NCBI RefSeq assembly: GCF_900103665.1
Contig: NZ_FNGY01000011.1
Coordinates: 1-64,000, forward strand
Direction: 5' to 3'
Source of the DNA: Pedobacter steynii
GTDB taxonomy: Bacteria; Bacteroidota; Bacteroidia; Sphingobacteriales; Sphingobacteriaceae
Length of the DNA stretch: 64,000 bases
Program-made: the position numbers and the translations under genes
Notes under the pieces: model-generated
What the model was told of the DNA's origin: nothing
Databases searched by the model: none
Seen by the model: only the letters and a program-made list of their open reading frames with translations
In this document: positions 62,118 through 64,000 of the stretch, in pieces
How the letters are laid out: every line of letters begins with the position of its first letter
Numbering within the stretch: position 1 is the stretch's first letter

Positions 62118-63122
62118 TTACATGCTCATTTCCTGGTCTTTGACAGCATCTTTACTCTTATTCAGCTTCTTGCTGAAATTGTTTTCTTTTCCCATTGCTT
62201 CTTCCTTCGTCAGCTTCTGGAACTGCTCACGGTTTTCAGGCTTGCCGTATTGATTGTAAAAGTTGAGGTTGCCAAAGCGAGGCATCGCCTGCATCCGCAA
62301 AATCATTGATTCCCCCTCTCCATTCACGACATTAACCAGCGGTCGGCCGCCGTCTTTTAGTTCTGCGATTAGTTTTTCAGCTGTTTCCGGTTTACCCATT
62401 TCCTTAATGGAGTAATTGTCCAATTGCGTTTTCAGATCGAACCCATAACCTTCACTGTACTGTTTGATCTTCAGGTTACCATAGTTATCTCTTGGTTCAT
62501 TAAGGAGATAATTATTCCAGGCCTTATAATTAGCTCCTTGTCTGCTGACCAGATCATCCCGATAAGCTGAGCCGCCCTGGAGCATATTGGCACTCTGTTT
62601 CATGTTTAGGCCTGTTCCCCGATTGACAAATACAGTATTGCGAATGGGATCAATTTTGAACGGAACCTGAAATTCCTTGACCACATAATCTACTTTGCCG
62701 TCTTTCATCGTTGCTAAAGTTTGACGGTAATCCAGATTTTCCCGATCTGGAATGCCGATAGCCAATTCGGCATCACCTGTTCTTTTTTTAAAATTTTCAA
62801 TTGCAGCAATTGGGCTTTCAAACCGCTTGAATTGTGGTTTACCTTTATCATCCTGGGAAAGAATGAAATAGTCCTTGCCCTTTTCTGCTGCTTTGGCGCT
62901 GCTCAAAGCCAGATCATACTTGTTGAGGTAATAAAATTCGTTGGCGGAACATTTTAAATGCATGGTGGCTTCCAGGTAGCCTTTACGGGATTCCAGTTGT
63001 CCTGTGACCTCGATGATTGGAATGCCTCTTTCCATAAGTTCCTCTACTTTTTTTGCCATTTCGTCCGGGACTTTCAAGGCTTTCACCTGTGCCCTGAATT
63101 CCTCTAATGAATTTCTGTTCAT
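62118..63122 (-). CDS. Conjugative-element protein of the DUF3945/DUF4099-like type
   Basis: 334 residues. The middle and C-terminal parts (IRNTVFVNRGTGLNMKQSAN, MLQGGSAYRDDL, FYNQYGKPENREQFQKLTKE) resemble the repeat-bearing DUF3945/DUF4099 proteins encoded on Bacteroidota conjugative elements. A loosely similar layout is seen in the gene upstream. No catalytic motif. Family name tentative. Confidence 0.55.
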   Translation of the reverse strand: MNRNSLEEFRAQVKALKVPDEMAKKVEELMERGIPIIEVTGQLESRKGYLEATMHLKCSANEFYYLNKYDLALSSAKAAEKGKDYFILSQDDKGKPQFKRFESPIAAIENFKKRTGDAELAIGIPDRENLDYRQTLATMKDGKVDYVVKEFQVPFKIDPIRNTVFVNRGTGLNMKQSANMLQGGSAYRDDLVSRQGANYKAWNNYLLNEPRDNYGNLKIKQYSEGYGFDLKTQLDNYSIKEMGKPETAEKLIAELKDGGRPLVNVVNGEGESMILRMQAMPRFGNLNFYNQYGKPENREQFQKLTKEEAMGKENNFSKKLNKSKDAVKDQEMSM

Positions 63123-63144
63123 ACGTTTTGTATTTTATGAATGA

Positions 63145-63921
63145 TTAACTGATGTGCAGGGACTGATCCTGCTGTTGTTTCTTTTCGATCTTTGGACTTT
63201 TTGTATGGCTTTTGACCTGTTCAGGCACGAGTTTCAAAGCAGCTTCCTTTTGCTTTTTCAACTGACCTATTGTAATAGGCTGTTGCCTGTCATTCAGGAT
63301 GGTAATTTCTTTGTTTAAAGGGTTAGCCTCTAAGTAAGTGGTTTTACCATTTAGTTGTTTTAAGGCAATCTGATTGCCTTCCTCCATACCGTTAATGGCA
63401 TTATTAGAAGTCAGTTCAGGTTTATTCAGTGCTTTGGCAATTTTGGTGACTTCCTGTCTCAAATTGAAATCATGGTCTGCTGGTGTTTCTTTCAATTGAG
63501 GTTTCCCGTCAGGAGTCAGATTTTTAAAATCAAGCTGCATCCATTTTGAAGCCATCCTGTTTTCACCAACAGGGTAGTATTTTAGCACCGCTCTTCCCTG
63601 TAATAGGTTTGCTGCTTCCCTCGCATTGATTCTCAGATTCACATCAAAGGTATAAGACCTATTTTTTTCAGGATTTGACCAATCTTTCAGCATCCCTGTA
63701 TAGCTTAACATCTGGTACTGCCCGGAAGCATCTTTCTCAAAATTGACCTTTACCTCGTAGTTGTTCGTACCCCAGGGGGAGATCAGATCAATCGAGGTCT
63801 TTGCTTGCTCAAAATCAAGCTTCTGGTCAAGTTTGAGCTTTTCAAGATTTAAGCCAAGTCCTCCAATTGTATCATTAAGAGATGCGAGATTTTCCGTTTT
63901 GAGCTTTTTGAATTTTGCCAT
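63145..63921 (-). CDS. Conjugative-element protein, paralogue of the downstream gene
   Basis: About 258 residues from MAKFKKLKTENLASLNDT (open to 63942). SYTFDVNLRINAREAANLLQ and EITILNDRQQPITIGQLKKQ correspond to segments of the 334-residue gene 22 bp downstream, so the two are related. Basic Gln/Lys-rich C-terminus. Function unknown; likely part of the element backbone. Confidence 0.55.
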   Translation of the reverse strand: MAKFKKLKTENLASLNDTIGGLGLNLEKLKLDQKLDFEQAKTSIDLISPWGTNNYEVKVNFEKDASGQYQMLSYTGMLKDWSNPEKNRSYTFDVNLRINAREAANLLQGRAVLKYYPVGENRMASKWMQLDFKNLTPDGKPQLKETPADHDFNLRQEVTKIAKALNKPELTSNNAINGMEEGNQIALKQLNGKTTYLEANPLNKEITILNDRQQPITIGQLKKQKEAALKLVPEQVKSHTKSPKIEKKQQQDQSLHIS

Positions 63922-64000
63922 CTGAACAGGTTGATCATACAAAACTAATTTAAGCCTGCGTAGGATACGGATCAGGGGATTTGGATACAGTTGTTTTTCC

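Noticed and set aside
1..64000. tRNA, rRNA and insertion sequences
   Set aside because: No cloverleaf, rRNA-like stretch, transposase frame or terminal inverted repeats were recognised on reading both strands.

Overview
The window comes from a Bacteroidota chromosome, most likely a Sphingobacteriaceae member of the Pedobacter/Mucilaginibacter type. The evidence is three ECF sigma/FecR anti-sigma/STN-SusC/SusD blocks, glycosidases of typical Bacteroidota families, AT-rich spacers, Bacteroidota-type -7 boxes (TAnnTTTG), and a conjugative-element backbone of DUF932, histone-H1-like and DUF3945-like genes. Family names come from reading motifs; no database search was run.

1-4.3 kb: stand-alone genes (AHSA1-type protein, GlxA-type regulator, DinB-like secreted protein) and a 610-residue AraC regulator fused to a LacI-type sugar-sensing domain.

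4.4-39.2 kb: three polysaccharide utilisation loci (PULs), almost all on the minus strand. PUL1 (14.5 to 4.4 kb) has sigma, FecR, SusC, SusD and two surface glycan-binding-type lipoproteins, followed by the AraC-LacI regulator. PUL2 (28.0 to 14.8 kb) has sigma, FecR, SusC, SusD, a GH101/GH129-like enzyme, GH92 and GH97. PUL3 (39.2 to 30.2 kb) has sigma, FecR, SusC, SusD and a sulfatase. A divergent phytanoyl-CoA-dioxygenase-like/AraC pair lies between PUL2 and PUL3. In all three PULs the FecR-SusC gap carries a hairpin plus T-run facing the plus strand. In two of them a perfect TAnnTTTG box on the plus strand overlaps the susC start codon. This fits DonS-like cis-antisense RNAs that repress SusC.

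39.4-44.1 kb: a GH2 enzyme with a C-terminal discoidin domain, flanked by decayed genes. One is a frameshifted exported-protein remnant; another is a nonsense/frameshift relic of a PQQ-type sugar dehydrogenase running into a glycosidase C-terminus. About 1 kb of apparently empty DNA follows.

44.1-51.2 kb: a defence-like island. It holds an AbiE type IV toxin-antitoxin pair with two matched operators, a 42-bp and a 52-bp perfect palindrome, and a three-gene cassette. The cassette encodes an AbiEi-like regulator without its toxin, a PD-(D/E)XK nuclease fused to an ImmA/IrrE metallopeptidase, and a CoiA/DUF6035-like nuclease. It is the best candidate here for an undescribed system.

51.2-64 kb: part of an integrative conjugative element. 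Small paralogous backbone genes flank a second defence-like cargo: a 63-residue protein, a zinc-hook SMC/RecF-type ATPase and an Mrr-like nuclease in one operon, then an HNH protein and a protein with a duplicated HEPN-like motif. Histone-H1-like and DUF3945-like genes end the window. No tRNA, rRNA, CRISPR array or intact insertion sequence was seen.
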